Shown: positions 15,188-23,750 of the stretch, piece after piece
Numbering within the stretch: the stretch's first letter is position 1
Layout of the letters: every line of letters starts with the position of its first letter
From: Nostoc cf. commune SO-36
Lineage (GTDB): Bacteria > Cyanobacteriota > Cyanobacteriia > Cyanobacteriales > Nostocaceae
Direction of reading: 5' to 3'
DNA: 35,832 bases
Assembly (NCBI RefSeq): GCF_023734775.1
Contig: NZ_AP025736.1
Location: 1 to 35,832, forward strand
Translations under genes and position numbers: made by a program
Notes under the pieces: generated by a model
Databases searched by the model: none
What the model saw: only the letters and a program-made list of their open reading frames with translations
What the model was told of the DNA's origin: nothing

Positions 15188-17275
15188 ATGAACGGGCCAA
15201 AAAACTTTTTTGAAGCTCAAGAAATGTATGAAGAATATTTGAGAGATATTGAGCCTGTTAAAGCTCAAAGAATCATTAATGAATTCCGTAGTGGAATACA
15301 TCATGCCCTCCCTGAGTTTGGTTATCAGAGAACTCATTCAGGGCGGAAGATGACTGCCGAGGAAATAAAAAATGCTCAAGAATTTAAGAAGACTTTGCCA
15401 AACCAGAAACTATTAAAGTTAAGACAGGTTCTACAAAAATCCTTTGAAAAGAATAATGTATCTCAGGCTAGTCGTCGTACTTATGGTAATCGGGTTGAAC
15501 AATTTTTAACTTGGTCAGCACAGCAGGTTTGGTGGCCGGGTTCTCGTTCCGTTAAACTCAAAGAACAATGCACTCCTTATCTCCGCCATAAACATGGTTC
15601 TCTAGCAGATTGTAAGCTTACAGAGCGGAAGTTTACCTATCGCAAATATATACTTACACCTCAAGAAACACCACCAAAACTTCAAAGTCAACTTCGCCAA
15701 TTTTATTTATATCTTACAGAGCCAGAATCGCCAGGAAGAATTATTAAGCCAGTTGAAAAATCAACAGCTAATGAATATCTGAAAAATATTAAGTTGATTT
15801 TGGGCTATCTGTATCGTTTTTTAAATGTACCGATGCATGAGTTATGCCTAGAATTAATTGTGCCTGTAGTCACGGAAGAACAGTTAGAAGAACTTACCCC
15901 CTTACAGCAAAAGAAATCATGGAATCAATCTAAAAAGGCTCTAGAACAACTGATATGTAAACACTTTCAATTTTCAAGGGATTTTAACTCTTCTGTTAGC
16001 CCATCCACTAAAATGGGCAAAATAAATGCTATTTCAGCCTTAGCAAAATTTCTCTATGTACATCAAGTTGAAAATGATGCAGATTATCGACTGATTCCTA
16101 TTTTCAGCACCATAGACCATCATTACAACAAAGTTTTAGAAGAGTTGTCAGAATGGCGTAATAGTAGACATTCCGTATCCGATTGGAGTAAAAGATGGCC
16201 CAACGTTCCAGAAGGACAAACAGCACTACAAGTCATTCAAGAAAGAATTGTGGAACCATTACGCCATGAGTGCAGACCTAGGACTAGGCGTGGAGATTTC
16301 CGTTCGAGGGAGCCAATTGCTATCAGTCATCAGTCCTACTTAAAGTGGGCGCTTTTAGCTTATTTACCAGCTCGCCGCCAAGAAGAATACCGAGAATTAA
16401 AAATAGCACTGTCTTGTCCCAGAGAACGACCACAAGACCTACCGGGCGATGGGCTATATCAACCTTTGCCTCCAGATAACCAAAGAGAACGTAAATACAA
16501 CGGTATGGTCGTAGACAACTACCTTTACTTTACGTATATGCATGAAAACCATTACTATCCCCAAGGGATTTGGGTAATAGATACCAGGAAATATAAAACT
16601 AAAAAAACCTATGGTCAACAATCAATTATTATCCCGAATAGAACATTTGAAGATGGCTCTAGTTTCTACGATTACATTGAACGTTTCTTATATGGATGGT
16701 GGACACAAGAAGGGTATAAAAATGAACTGATATATGACTGGTGGCAACCAGAGATGCAAGGTCGTCGAGGTAGGTGGTTAAGTAGCGGCAGAATACAATT
16801 TTCTCCAAAGGATGCTTGTTCACTACCTAGCAATAGTCACTCAGCAATTTGGACTTGGGGATACGTATTTGTCTTACCAAAATCTGGAAACTTAGCTAGT
16901 AGTTCAGCTTTTGCAAGAATCTTTGAAACTATCTCATACCGTCTGATTCAAAAGCGGATTTCACCACACATCATGCGTTATGTGTGGGCAACTTGGGGAC
17001 TAAATGTGGGTTTATCGGACTCAGAGTTAGGTTCATTAGCTTATGCAATGGGTCATTCAGTTAAGACCTTGCGAGATATGTATGAACGTTGTACTCCGGT
17101 AGAAAAACGTCAACCAATTGAGTCAGCAATTGCCCAACGTTTATTCACGCCTTCTGAGCAGCACAACCAAAAGTTACCGTTGAATTTAGAGGTGAATGAC
17201 TTGGTACAGATAGCGATACGTCTGACTCAGGAGGAGCGTCAACAGTTAATTGCTAAGTTGCAAAGTACTGTGTAG
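15188..17275 (+). CDS. large tyrosine recombinase (site-specific integrase)
   Basis: 695 residues, about twice the usual integrase length. The C-terminal catalytic set is complete: Arg396/397 in LPARRQEEY, His594 and Arg597 in SPHIMRYVW, His623 in AMGHSVKTL, and the nucleophile Tyr632 in DMYERCTP. About 390 residues precede the catalytic domain, including core-binding-like helices (VSQASRRTYGNRVEQFLTW; TANEYLKNIKLILGYLYRFL). Between the first Arg and the HxxR box are about 200 residues with aromatic-rich inserts (YDWWQPEMQGRRGRWLSSG). It could resolve plasmid multimers or move an element. The palindrome cluster at 17786-17886 is a candidate target. Intact, unlike the recombinase at 1049-2021. 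Confidence 0.8.
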   Translation: MNGPKNFFEAQEMYEEYLRDIEPVKAQRIINEFRSGIHHALPEFGYQRTHSGRKMTAEEIKNAQEFKKTLPNQKLLKLRQVLQKSFEKNNVSQASRRTYGNRVEQFLTWSAQQVWWPGSRSVKLKEQCTPYLRHKHGSLADCKLTERKFTYRKYILTPQETPPKLQSQLRQFYLYLTEPESPGRIIKPVEKSTANEYLKNIKLILGYLYRFLNVPMHELCLELIVPVVTEEQLEELTPLQQKKSWNQSKKALEQLICKHFQFSRDFNSSVSPSTKMGKINAISALAKFLYVHQVENDADYRLIPIFSTIDHHYNKVLEELSEWRNSRHSVSDWSKRWPNVPEGQTALQVIQERIVEPLRHECRPRTRRGDFRSREPIAISHQSYLKWALLAYLPARRQEEYRELKIALSCPRERPQDLPGDGLYQPLPPDNQRERKYNGMVVDNYLYFTYMHENHYYPQGIWVIDTRKYKTKKTYGQQSIIIPNRTFEDGSSFYDYIERFLYGWWTQEGYKNELIYDWWQPEMQGRRGRWLSSGRIQFSPKDACSLPSNSHSAIWTWGYVFVLPKSGNLASSSAFARIFETISYRLIQKRISPHIMRYVWATWGLNVGLSDSELGSLAYAMGHSVKTLRDMYERCTPVEKRQPIESAIAQRLFTPSEQHNQKLPLNLEVNDLVQIAIRLTQEERQQLIAKLQSTV

Positions 17276-17350
17276 GGATAGCAAAACCTTATTTCTGACA
17301 TTTTTATAAAATCCTTGTAAATACCTTATAAATCCCTTTCGAGTTAATTA

Positions 17351-17524
17351 ATGCTTAGGGTACGAACTTTTTCGGAAGCCAAAAGCGAGGTAACAATAAA
17401 ATTTAGTGGCGAACTACCAACACCCACACCAGCAGCGAATAAAAAAGTTGCAATCGAGTTGACTGATCAGAACGGTATAGTCTTCACTGCTCAAGTTAAT
17501 GCCAAAAGCTTCTCGTTTGGCTGA
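17351..17524 (+). CDS. hypothetical small protein, N-terminal part of a split frame
   Basis: 57 codons from ATG at 17351 (MLRVRTFSEAKSEVTIKFSG…), a beta-rich sequence (KKVAIELTDQNGIVFTAQVN). It reads well to about AQVNAKSF and then meets TGA. The next frame opens at 17499, inside its last nine codons, and continues with sequence that looks like the rest of the protein. Likely the N-terminal half of a roughly 115-residue protein broken by a one-base shift near 17505-17520. Not recognised. Confidence 0.4.
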   Translation: MLRVRTFSEAKSEVTIKFSGELPTPTPAANKKVAIELTDQNGIVFTAQVNAKSFSFG

Positions 17525-17699
17525 AACTAGCGCCTCGGAATTTGCAGACTGGGCTGGGGCTGTATCGGGCAAGCTTGGTCAACGAACTTCTAACGGCTTT
17601 GTAATTATTGACGCTGGGATTCAGCTTTTTGAAAAGAAGGCGAAGGAGGTAAAACCAGAGGTGGGCGCAGCTTTCGCTGAAGCTGGCGCAAGTTCATAG
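17499..17699 (+). CDS. hypothetical small protein, C-terminal part of a split frame
   Basis: 66 codons (MPKASRLAETSASEFADWAG…) overlapping the preceding frame by 26 bases. Helical and Ala-rich at the end (EVGAAFAEAGASS). The ATG at 17499 has no clear ribosome binding site and lies inside the previous frame, so this is probably the downstream half of the same gene. If instead both are translated, they would be two coupled tiny proteins. Function unknown. Confidence 0.45.
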   Translation: MPKASRLAETSASEFADWAGAVSGKLGQRTSNGFVIIDAGIQLFEKKAKEVKPEVGAAFAEAGASS

Positions 17700-17785
17700 A
17701 CGCGTGTCTGCGTTCACGAGAAAATTGTTACAAGAGCCAGTTTCAATTGCCTATTCTACGAATGACTAACAACAAAGACTTGATA

Positions 17786-17886
17786 TAGGACTCCTATTTG
17801 ATTTTTGAACAATCAAGCTGCCTAGAAGCTTGACATACAAAGCCTTACTTCTCAGTATACTGAGCAAGATTTAAGTAGGATTCCTA
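17786..17886. repeat. cluster of four symmetric sequence elements (candidate recombination or regulatory site)
   Basis: Within 101 bases lie TAGGACTCCTA (17786-17796), the inverted pair TCAAGCT (17813-17819) and AGCTTGA (17827-17833), a perfect 14-bp palindrome CTCAGTATACTGAG (17851-17864), and TAGGATTCCTA (17876-17886). The first and last elements are also inverted copies of each other with their flanks (TATAGGAnTCCTA). No gene covers the region. It lies 0.5 kb after the large tyrosine recombinase. Confidence 0.6.
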
Positions 17887-17993
17887 TATACCACTTGTTG
17901 AGTAACAAGGTTGGCTCTCATGCAGTCTGACCTGATTGTTAGACAGTTCAATTATAGTTGGTTAAATTGTTGTAAATTCTCGAATACAACTCA

Positions 17994-18443
17994 TCAGCAG
18001 TTACGAGGATCTTGAACACGTCCTGCTGAGGTAATTTGATCAAAATAATCAGCTATAGCACGGGAAAAGCCACTTAAACCTGCGTTTTTGTCATCAGCAC
18101 CTGCAACTTCCTTTGTAGGTGCGTCCAAAACAGCAACTACTGTCTGACCAACATAGATTTTAAAGCTAGTGGCAAGAGTGCAGGTAAAAAAAGCTCCCTT
18201 ATTACAGCGCAGATTCACATTCCCCTCATATCGTCCATCGTTATACAAGTTGAGATAGGTTTCACGCCATTCGCAATCTGAAATTCTGTTTCTGCCCCAA
18301 TTTAATGTGATAGCAGTGAGAGATAATGGTCCAAGTTTTACATCTTTTGTGAGAGATGTATCAAGCTCAACAATATCTTCTGTTTGCTTACAGACAGCGC
18401 CTGAGCTTTCCTGAACGGATTGAATTGGATTTTCTTCAAGCAT
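17994..18443 (-). CDS. hypothetical protein, possibly DUF6294-like
   Basis: 149 residues with no signal peptide or membrane segment. The middle part, LNWGRNRISDCEWRETYLNL followed by YNDGRYEGNV, is a beta-type pattern (Trp and Cys, then YNDG) that reminds me of DUF6294 proteins; this is a weak recollection, not a match. Later a short hydrophobic strand (FKIYVGQTVVAVLD) and a helical segment (SGFSRAIADYFDQIT) follow. Five cysteines are present. It is transcribed away from the TPR-CHAT operon across a 373-base gap and may or may not be connected with it. Function unknown. Confidence 0.55.
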   Translation of the reverse strand: MLEENPIQSVQESSGAVCKQTEDIVELDTSLTKDVKLGPLSLTAITLNWGRNRISDCEWRETYLNLYNDGRYEGNVNLRCNKGAFFTCTLATSFKIYVGQTVVAVLDAPTKEVAGADDKNAGLSGFSRAIADYFDQITSAGRVQDPRNC

Positions 18444-18816
18444 GTGTTTTACCGATAGAGTAATTATTTCTTCAACAAACTGATTTCGGTCAACGCCTCA
18501 GTTGTAGATGACAAGAAACAAGTCTGTTATAAGCTAAAGGGAGTGAACAAGTCAAACATTATACCAAATTATTTAAAGCACTGATGCTCAATTTGGAAAG
18601 ATTTGATGTAGCTTAAGGTGTCTATTTAACGAGAATAGGAATTAACAGAAAATTCGCTGTCCAGCCTAAAACATATTTACAACAAAGATTTCCGTGAGTT
18701 ATTCTGAAGTATTCTTAGAGATAAAATACGTATTATATGTATTTGTACCCGTAATAGTACGTAAATAATAAGAATATTTAGATACTCACCTGCTTAGATA
18801 GTTAAACGGTAAGAAA
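18444..18816. other. divergent intergenic region upstream of the TPR-CHAT operon
   Basis: 373 bases with no gene. It should contain promoters for the 149-aa gene (minus) and the TPR operon (plus). A 10-bp palindrome AATACGTATT lies at 18725-18734 within TACGTA-rich sequence, 85 bases before the operon start, a possible regulator site. No clear -35/-10 pair could be chosen. Confidence 0.3.
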
Positions 18817-20028
18817 ATGGTTGCTTCTCGGTTTGAGCGTGCAATAGAACTTTATGCTTTAACACTTCAGGCATTAGAAGATCCTGAAGCAGACTTACCT
18901 AAGGAAGCTGTCATAAAACAGAACTTAGCGGTACTTAAAGCTCGTGATGAGGTTCAAGCGGCATTAGCACAGAATAAGCAGGTCATTATAGAGGAGCTGT
19001 TCAAGATTGGAGAGCTAGACCAAAGGCTTAAAAAACATTCAGGAACTATTGCTCAGATTCTTGTGGGCACAAATTATCGAACCATTGTCAACCCATCTGC
19101 TGACGCTTGGTGGTGGCTCTTTCAACCTCCACTACATCGCTGGGATCGCTTTGATTGGCTATGGGGATTTTTCTCTGCTGCGTTTCTGACATTTACAATA
19201 GCTTTGCTAACAAACGTAGCTTCGAGATTCCTTAGTGGTGGACCTGATACTTTTGGGGCTTTCACAGTTATTGGTAATAGTGTCTTGGCGCTGCTGGCTG
19301 GACAAGGAGCTTTTACGAAAGGCGGGCAAAGTTACGTTAAGCGCGTTTTGGAGCGTATAGGGATTCCAAAACACTTGTGGCAAGAGGCAAGCTGCACCTT
19401 TGCATTTTTGGTCTTTATTGCTGTGCTTAGTCTTCATTCTTCCCTCCCTCGAATTGCTGAACTCTATTACAAGTGGGGGGTTAAAGATTATGAAGCAGGC
19501 CGTCTTGCTAGCGCTCAAAACAACTTTGAGCGATCTTTGAAGTTAAATCCCGATAATTCACAAGCTCACTTTGGTTTGGGTGTGATTTCTGAGGATTTGC
19601 TTCAGCTTGAAACAGCTCGCACAGAATACCAAATTGCAATCAAAGGTAATCTTCCTCAAGCCTACAGTAACTTGGGAAGGCTCTACATCTTAGATGAAAA
19701 ATATGCTGCTGCTGTTTCAGTATTACTTCGAGGTTCCCAATTACAAATGGAAGATGCTGTGAGGTATCGATTGCAGAAGAACCTTGGTTGGGCTCGCCTC
19801 AAACAGAAGCGGTATAGAGAATCAGCATCTGAATTGGAAGAAGCCCTTAATTTAACTAAAGATCCAATTGAGCAAGCACCTGCCCGTTGTTTACTTGCTC
19901 AAGTGTTAGAAGGTCAGGGCAGCAAAAAAAGTGCGCGCCAGCAATGGCAAACATGCCTCCAAAATGCCACTCCTCAGACACAGGAGGAAGATCAGTGGAT
20001 CGATTTGGCTCGTCAGCGCTCAAAATAA
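18817..20028 (+). CDS. membrane protein with C-terminal TPR repeats
   Basis: 403 residues. The N-terminal 100 residues are a soluble helical region (AVIKQNLAVLKARDEVQAAL). Three membrane helices follow (about 113-139, 146-166, 191-210). From about 213 come TPR motifs, e.g. YEAGRLASAQNNFERSLKLN and YRESASELEEALNL, about four units, for protein-protein contacts. The spacing to the next gene is nine bases with GGAG, so they are co-transcribed. It is probably the membrane platform for the FecR-like and TPR-CHAT proteins encoded downstream. Confidence 0.7.
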   Translation: MVASRFERAIELYALTLQALEDPEADLPKEAVIKQNLAVLKARDEVQAALAQNKQVIIEELFKIGELDQRLKKHSGTIAQILVGTNYRTIVNPSADAWWWLFQPPLHRWDRFDWLWGFFSAAFLTFTIALLTNVASRFLSGGPDTFGAFTVIGNSVLALLAGQGAFTKGGQSYVKRVLERIGIPKHLWQEASCTFAFLVFIAVLSLHSSLPRIAELYYKWGVKDYEAGRLASAQNNFERSLKLNPDNSQAHFGLGVISEDLLQLETARTEYQIAIKGNLPQAYSNLGRLYILDEKYAAAVSVLLRGSQLQMEDAVRYRLQKNLGWARLKQKRYRESASELEEALNLTKDPIEQAPARCLLAQVLEGQGSKKSARQQWQTCLQNATPQTQEEDQWIDLARQRSK

Positions 20029-20037
20029 AAAGGAGTA

Positions 20038-21162
20038 ATGAGAATGAGAGCAAGAATATCTCGGCTAATGCTATGGACTTTGAGTGGAGTAGCACTTGGG
20101 TTAAGCGCACTCAATATAGTAGCTATTTCACAAGCAGCGTCAGTCCAATCAGATTTTCTACCCAGCTTTTTAAACGATGTGAACGGCAAAGTTGAGTATA
20201 GGCGAGCTACCTGGAAAAAGTATCAACTTGCTCAGAGGAACATTGAACTTTACCCTGGAGATATGCTAAAGCTGGGTCAAGGAGCGATCGCTCGTATAAA
20301 ATGTGCTAACGGAAGATATTGGCGTGTACCTGACAATGGCGAATCTGGTTTAAATAATGGTTGTCAGCCAGTCCCTGTCAAAAATAAACCTCCCTTTGGG
20401 GTGCGTGGAGGAGATGATCCCACTCTTCCTTTTATCATTAGCCCGCGAAGCACTCAGCTATTGACAGACAAACCCACACTTCGGTGGAATGTTGTAGTAG
20501 GTGCAAAACGCTATACAGCTAGTGTTGTTGATCAAAGAGTTGGGAAAGGAGAAGTTTGGAAGACAGAAACTACCAGCAATCAAGTTGTTTATAATGGTCC
20601 GTTGTTGGAACCTGGAGTAGATTACTTGTTGAGTGTCAAAACTGACAATGGAAAATCATCAGATAAAGAAATTGAGCAGGGGGCAGTAGGAATTGGGTTT
20701 CGGGTATTAAATCGTGATAAATCTCAACAAGTACAAACTGAACTGGCAGAAATTGATAAGGAGTTTACAGGAGAGACTAAGGAATTAGCAATTGCCCAAC
20801 TTTACATTCTGTCCGATTTAAGGGCTGAAGCGATTGAAAAACTGGAAGCATTGACATCAAAGAAGAGTCAGACATCAACAATTTACAGAAGTTTAGGCGA
20901 TTTGTATCGACAGATTCGATTGAATAGGTTAGCTGAAGACCGTTACTTGAAGGCTGTTCAGGATGGCAAAAAATTGGGTGATCTTGAAACGATAGTGTTG
21001 TCTCAGACAGGATTAGCAGAAATTTATGCCTCTCGTCGCAATTGGGATGAAGCCATTAGATGGGGTACTGCTGCAAAAACTGGCTATGAAGATTTAGGTG
21101 ATCCGCAGCGTGTGAGTGAATTAAATAAACAATTAGACCGATGGAAGCGGCAGAAAAAATAA
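20038..21162 (+). CDS. exported FecR-like/TPR protein
   Basis: 374 residues. An N-terminal signal peptide (MRMRARISRLMLWTLSGVAL…) has a likely cleavage site at SQAAS near residue 35. Residues about 45-100 look like a FecR-type domain (NGKVEYRRATWKKYQLAQ, then LYPGDMLKLGQGAIARIKCA). Residues about 130-230 resemble a fibronectin-like beta domain (SPRSTQLLTDKPTLRWNVV). The C-terminal 130 residues form TPR-type helices (STIYRSLGDLYRQIRLNRLA). In cyanobacteria such exported TPR proteins are often encoded beside CHAT proteins. The second gene of the operon; it should act in the periplasm. Confidence 0.65.
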   Translation: MRMRARISRLMLWTLSGVALGLSALNIVAISQAASVQSDFLPSFLNDVNGKVEYRRATWKKYQLAQRNIELYPGDMLKLGQGAIARIKCANGRYWRVPDNGESGLNNGCQPVPVKNKPPFGVRGGDDPTLPFIISPRSTQLLTDKPTLRWNVVVGAKRYTASVVDQRVGKGEVWKTETTSNQVVYNGPLLEPGVDYLLSVKTDNGKSSDKEIEQGAVGIGFRVLNRDKSQQVQTELAEIDKEFTGETKELAIAQLYILSDLRAEAIEKLEALTSKKSQTSTIYRSLGDLYRQIRLNRLAEDRYLKAVQDGKKLGDLETIVLSQTGLAEIYASRRNWDEAIRWGTAAKTGYEDLGDPQRVSELNKQLDRWKRQKK

Positions 21163-21250
21163 TTTTTCTGTCTAAGGCTTTATGCCAGTTCTAAAACTAA
21201 AAATAATTTTTAGTAGATGTGTTAAGTTTACGACAAATTAACAACTAATA

Positions 21251-23740
21251 ATGATATCGAAACGAACGAGCCGTAATGAGGCTCTTTTTCAACTTGTTGG
21301 ATTAGATAAATTTCTCCAACTTGGTTTGAGGGATATTTTACCTCGATACTGGTTTATTTATTACTGTGCAATCTCAAGTATCTATGCTAGTTTTCTAGTC
21401 ATTTGTCTGCCAGTTTATGCAAGTTTTACCCCGCAATATGTAACTACGGCTAAGACTACGACTGCTCCAATAAATGCTGAAAAATTATATAGTGATGCGC
21501 TGACACTTTACAGTAAAGGCAATATTAAAGATGCGATCACTCAGTACCAACAAGCTCTTGCCTCATATAAAAGTATAAACAACCGAGTTGGCGAAGGAAA
21601 AGTACTGAGTAGCCTTGGGCTAGCATATGATTCTATAGGAGAGTATAAATTAGCAGTTAAATATTATGAACAAGCCTTGAAAGTTCAGATAGATATTGTT
21701 GACCAAGCAGGTAAGGCTACTACCCTCATAAACTTTTGCCTAACATACAGTAACTTGGGTCAGAATCAGAAAGCAATTGAACTTTGCCAGCAGGCTCTAT
21801 CGATTCATAACAAACTTAAAGCTCGTACAGGAGAAGGGATCGCTTTTAGAAATCTTGGTCTAAGCTATAGCAATATTGGGCAGAACCAAAAAGCTTTGGA
21901 AGCCTGCCAAAAGGCAATAGTGATTCATCAGGATACTAAAAATAAAATTGAGGAAGCAAATGACCTTCGTTGTGTAGGAATAATATACAATGCTTTCGGA
22001 CAGTTTGAAGCAGCTTTGAAAGCTCATGAAAACTCATTGTCTATCTTGAGAGAGGCGGAAAGTCGAATCAGTGAAGGATTAACTCTAAATAGTCTTGGTT
22101 TGGTTTACAACAACCTTAATGATCATCCAAAAGCACTCACATTTCACCAACAAGCTTTAGCAATCTTTAAAGAAATTGGTAGATATGCAGATGAATCAAG
22201 CGCTATTAATGGTATCGGTCTTTCATATAGAGGTTTAGGCAAGTATCAGGAAGCAATTAATCAATATCAACAAGCACTATTAATTGCTAAAGAAACTAGC
22301 CGACGTTCAAATGAAGGCATTTTACTTAATAATACTGCTTTTGCTTATAGTAATCTGGGTCAGTACGAAAAAGCAATCGAATTTTACCACCAATCACTCA
22401 TTATTCGTAAAGAAATTGGTGATGTTTCTGGCAAGGCGCTTAGTTTGAATGGACTTGGGCTGGCTTACAACAGCTTGCAGCAGTATGAGAAAGCAATTAG
22501 TTATTATCAGCAAGCATTACCCTTGTTCCAAGAAGCCAAAAGAAGACTCGACGAAGGGACAAGTTTTAACAATATTGCTGTTGCATATAGTAATCTCGAA
22601 CAATATGAGAAAGCAATTGAATTTCACCAAAAAGCTTTAAAGCTTCGTCAAGAATTAGGTGATATTGCAGCCCAAGCAATGAGTATCAACTCTCTTGGGC
22701 TTGCTTACAATAGCTTGCAGCAGTATGAGAAAGCAATTAGTTATTATCAGCAAGCATTACCCTTGTTCCAAGAAGCCAAAAGAAGACCCGACGAAGGGAC
22801 AAGTTTTAACAATATTGCTGTTGCATATAGCAATCTCGAACAATATGAGAAAGCAATTGAATTTCACCAAAAAGCTTTAAAGCTTCGTCAAGAATTAGGA
22901 GATCGTGCAGCCCAAGCAAGGAGCTTAAAATATATTGGTATTGCTTACAGTGGCTTACGGAAGTATGAGAAAGAAATCGAGTTTTATCAGAAGGAATTAG
23001 TAATTCAGCGTGAGCTTGGTAATAAATCTGAACAGATGGAAACAATAAGCTATCTTGGAGTCAGTCATTACAATTTAGATCATTACTATGAAGCACTTAA
23101 TTACTATCAACAAAGCTTAGTATTAGCAAAAGAATTAGGAAATTTTAATAAACAAGTTCAAACTCTAACAAATATTGGTGAAGTTTATATTGCATTAGAT
23201 CAGTATGCAAAGGCTCTAGAACAATTTCAGGAAGCATTATTGCTACAAAAAAAACTAGAGGATACATCAGGCCAAGGTATCACATTGAGCTGGCTCGGCT
23301 CTGCATATAGTTTTATGGATCAGTACACAAAGGCACTGACTTATTACCAGCAAGCATTGATAATTCATCGGGATGAAAAAGATGAGTCAGCAGAGATGGA
23401 TACACTCTCCAAAATGGGAACAGCTTATGATTCTTTAGAACAAAAAGAAAAAGCTTTAGAACTTTATCAGCAAGTGCTTGAAATGTCAGAGCGGCTCAAG
23501 GATAAAGTAACCCAAGCATCAACTCTTACAGATATTGGAACTATTTATGAAGAACGTGGACAGTATCAGCAGGCACTAAATAATTACCAGCAAGCCCTAG
23601 CTCTTCAACAAGATCGTTTGTCTTTACCACAAAAGTCGCTTACGTTAAGAAAGATTGGTGATGCTTATCTAAATCTAAATAATTACTCAAAAGCTTTGGA
23701 ATCCTATCAGCAATCACTGAAAATACAAAAAAAATATTAA
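21251..23740 (+). CDS. TPR protein, N-terminal part of a split TPR-CHAT protein
   Basis: 829 residues. A hydrophobic segment at about 34-58 (YWFIYYCAISSIYASFLVIC) looks like an uncleaved signal or membrane anchor. From about 78 onward there are roughly 18 tetratricopeptide units of 40 residues with typical A-Y-NLG-Y-A--Y-QAL spacing (e.g. LGLAYNSLQQYEKAISYYQQ). Such repeats bind partner proteins. Units in the middle are almost identical from a recent 240-bp tandem duplication. The frame ends in KIQKKY after an eight-A run, although the TPR pattern continues without a break in the next frame. That frame ends in a CHAT protease domain. I infer that both were, or are, one protein of about 1385 residues. 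Confidence 0.8.
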   Translation: MISKRTSRNEALFQLVGLDKFLQLGLRDILPRYWFIYYCAISSIYASFLVICLPVYASFTPQYVTTAKTTTAPINAEKLYSDALTLYSKGNIKDAITQYQQALASYKSINNRVGEGKVLSSLGLAYDSIGEYKLAVKYYEQALKVQIDIVDQAGKATTLINFCLTYSNLGQNQKAIELCQQALSIHNKLKARTGEGIAFRNLGLSYSNIGQNQKALEACQKAIVIHQDTKNKIEEANDLRCVGIIYNAFGQFEAALKAHENSLSILREAESRISEGLTLNSLGLVYNNLNDHPKALTFHQQALAIFKEIGRYADESSAINGIGLSYRGLGKYQEAINQYQQALLIAKETSRRSNEGILLNNTAFAYSNLGQYEKAIEFYHQSLIIRKEIGDVSGKALSLNGLGLAYNSLQQYEKAISYYQQALPLFQEAKRRLDEGTSFNNIAVAYSNLEQYEKAIEFHQKALKLRQELGDIAAQAMSINSLGLAYNSLQQYEKAISYYQQALPLFQEAKRRPDEGTSFNNIAVAYSNLEQYEKAIEFHQKALKLRQELGDRAAQARSLKYIGIAYSGLRKYEKEIEFYQKELVIQRELGNKSEQMETISYLGVSHYNLDHYYEALNYYQQSLVLAKELGNFNKQVQTLTNIGEVYIALDQYAKALEQFQEALLLQKKLEDTSGQGITLSWLGSAYSFMDQYTKALTYYQQALIIHRDEKDESAEMDTLSKMGTAYDSLEQKEKALELYQQVLEMSERLKDKVTQASTLTDIGTIYEERGQYQQALNNYQQALALQQDRLSLPQKSLTLRKIGDAYLNLNNYSKALESYQQSLKIQKKY
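22441..22920 (+). repeat. 240-bp tandem duplication within the TPR gene
   Basis: Bases 22441-22680 and 22681-22920 are direct copies with period 240 (two TPR units, 80 codons). Across 22472-22659 versus 22712-22899 I count only two differences (in AGAAGACTCG and at TAATCTCG), both silent or conservative in effect. This points to recent duplication or ongoing gene conversion. Confidence 0.9.
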
Positions 23741-23750
23741 CGATATATTG
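23726..23750 (+). other. A8 run at the frame change between the TPR and CHAT parts
   Basis: C is followed by eight A at 23727-23734. In the TPR frame this reads Q-K-K-Y-stop (stop 23738-23740). Dropping one A gives Q-K-N-I-N-D-I-L-G-E, which runs straight into the CHAT part. The alternative start of the CHAT frame is a TTG at 23748 with no ribosome binding site. A8 is long enough for transcriptional slippage. Confidence 0.65.
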
